Shown one piece after another: positions 63,662 through 64,000 of a DNA stretch of 64,000 nucleotides. How positions within the stretch are numbered: position 1 is the stretch's first letter; every line of letters starts with the position of its first letter. Made by a program: the position numbers and the translations under genes. Source of the stretch: VRUE01 sp963814915 (GTDB lineage Bacteria > Actinomycetota > Thermoleophilia > Solirubrobacterales > 70-9); NCBI GenBank assembly GCA_963814915.1, contig CAWFEI010000005.1, positions 310,001 through 374,000 on the forward strand. The letters run 5' to 3'. The notes under the pieces were generated by a model. It searched no databases, was not told the origin of the DNA, and saw only the letters and a program-made list of their open reading frames with translations.

Positions 63662-63984
63662 GCGCCGCCGAAGAGTTTTCCGAGCCGGCCGGTGCGCAGG
63701 TTGGGAACCACCTTCGAGTGACCCTCCTCCGGCGGCCCGAGCCGCTTCGCCGCCTCGGCGTCGATCGTCAGCACCACCGCCCGCTCGGCGGTGCGAGCGA
63801 CCTCGGGCGCATCGACGAAGCGCAGGTCGCCCTCGAGGTTCTCGAAGACGACCCCATCGAAGATGTGCTCCTTGCGATTGTCGAGGACCTCGCGCACGTG
63901 GCCGACGTGGATTCCGTCGGAAGCGTAGATCGGCGTCTCCGGCTGCACCGCCGAGTAATGGATCGCGTGGCCCTCGTCGAGCAT
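63646..63984 (-). CDS. Hypothetical protein with PRC-barrel-like fold
   Basis: A 112-residue protein that may begin at the window's right end (ATG 63984). PETPIYASDGIHVGHVREVL and HIFDGVVFENLEGDLRFVDA resemble a PRC-barrel, a small beta-barrel domain found in RNA-processing and photosynthetic proteins. The C-terminus is basic (GRLGKLFGGAWRRR). It overlaps the VKOR frame by 16 nt. The assignment is tentative. Confidence 0.65.
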   Translation of the reverse strand: MLDEGHAIHYSAVQPETPIYASDGIHVGHVREVLDNRKEHIFDGVVFENLEGDLRFVDAPEVARTAERAVVLTIDAEAAKRLGPPEEGHSKVVPNLRTGRLGKLFGGAWRRR

Positions 63985-64000
63985 CCCCCTGTTCCCTTGC

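Overview
The window is a contiguous piece of a high-GC bacterial chromosome, almost certainly an actinobacterium. The actinobacterial signs are SepF, an FtsR-type MerR regulator beside an FHA protein, an RsiG-like coiled-coil protein, an Asp-type MurA and a VKOR-DsbA pair. Gene content (citramalate-type isoleucine route, short HisG with HisZ, many start codons directly behind TANNNT boxes) fits the deep-branching class Thermoleophilia. That class assignment is an inference; the complete 16S gene at 13694-15238 would settle it.

Layout. 1-3200 is a small accessory region: a truncated leftward gene behind an SOS-like box, a small membrane protein, an AbrB/Doc toxin-antitoxin pair, a secreted GH114-like protein, a GIY-YIG protein, and several copies of a degenerate ~55 bp repeat. 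3200-10040 holds leuB-ilvE-cimA, a DegT-type aminotransferase, argH and an alkyladenine glycosylase. 10040-13412 has a divergent PBP1A/tyrS pair. 13418-18681 is a complete rRNA operon (promoter, leader, 16S, spacer without tRNA, 23S, 5S, terminator), followed head-on by a small leftward gene under a second SOS-like box. 18850-27020 has a hydrolase divergent from murA, then hisZGDBHA and a separately promoted hisF. 27020-33190 holds a polysaccharide deacetylase, a CCA-type nucleotidyltransferase and the division-associated cluster pgeF-yggS-sepF-proC-yggT-lspA-rluD. 33200-44700 is a translation, lipid and isoprenoid block: rpsB-tsf-pyrH-frr-uppS-cdsA-dxr-rseP, a damaged acyl-CoA synthetase, ispG and proS. 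44690-49050 holds a pgsA-like gene and a likely signalling operon: RsiG-like protein, FHA protein, FtsR-like regulator, then an SRPBCC protein and an AGPS-like flavoenzyme. 49050-63984 mixes metabolism and envelope genes: nadE, a secreted HExxH protein, WS/DGAT, RlpA-like, dinB, cupin, ccdA, a FUSC-like protein, thiolase, SDR, methyltransferase, DsbA and VKOR.

Three themes run through the window. First, about twenty start codons lie 6-11 nt behind a TANNNT box with no Shine-Dalgarno sequence, which suggests pervasive leaderless transcription; in two divergent pairs the two -10 boxes overlap. Second, two palindromes of the CGAAC-N4-GTTCG type sit between a -10 box and an ATG with identical spacing, suggesting LexA-controlled leaderless genes. 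Third, single-base frame breaks cluster at 10.8-22.6 kb on both sides of the rRNA operon (PBP1A, tyrS, hydrolase, murA, hisZ, hisG), with further breaks in dxr and the acyl-CoA synthetase. The conserved protein sequence continues in another frame each time, so most are probably consensus errors rather than decay. No CRISPR array, insertion sequence, prophage or tRNA gene was seen.
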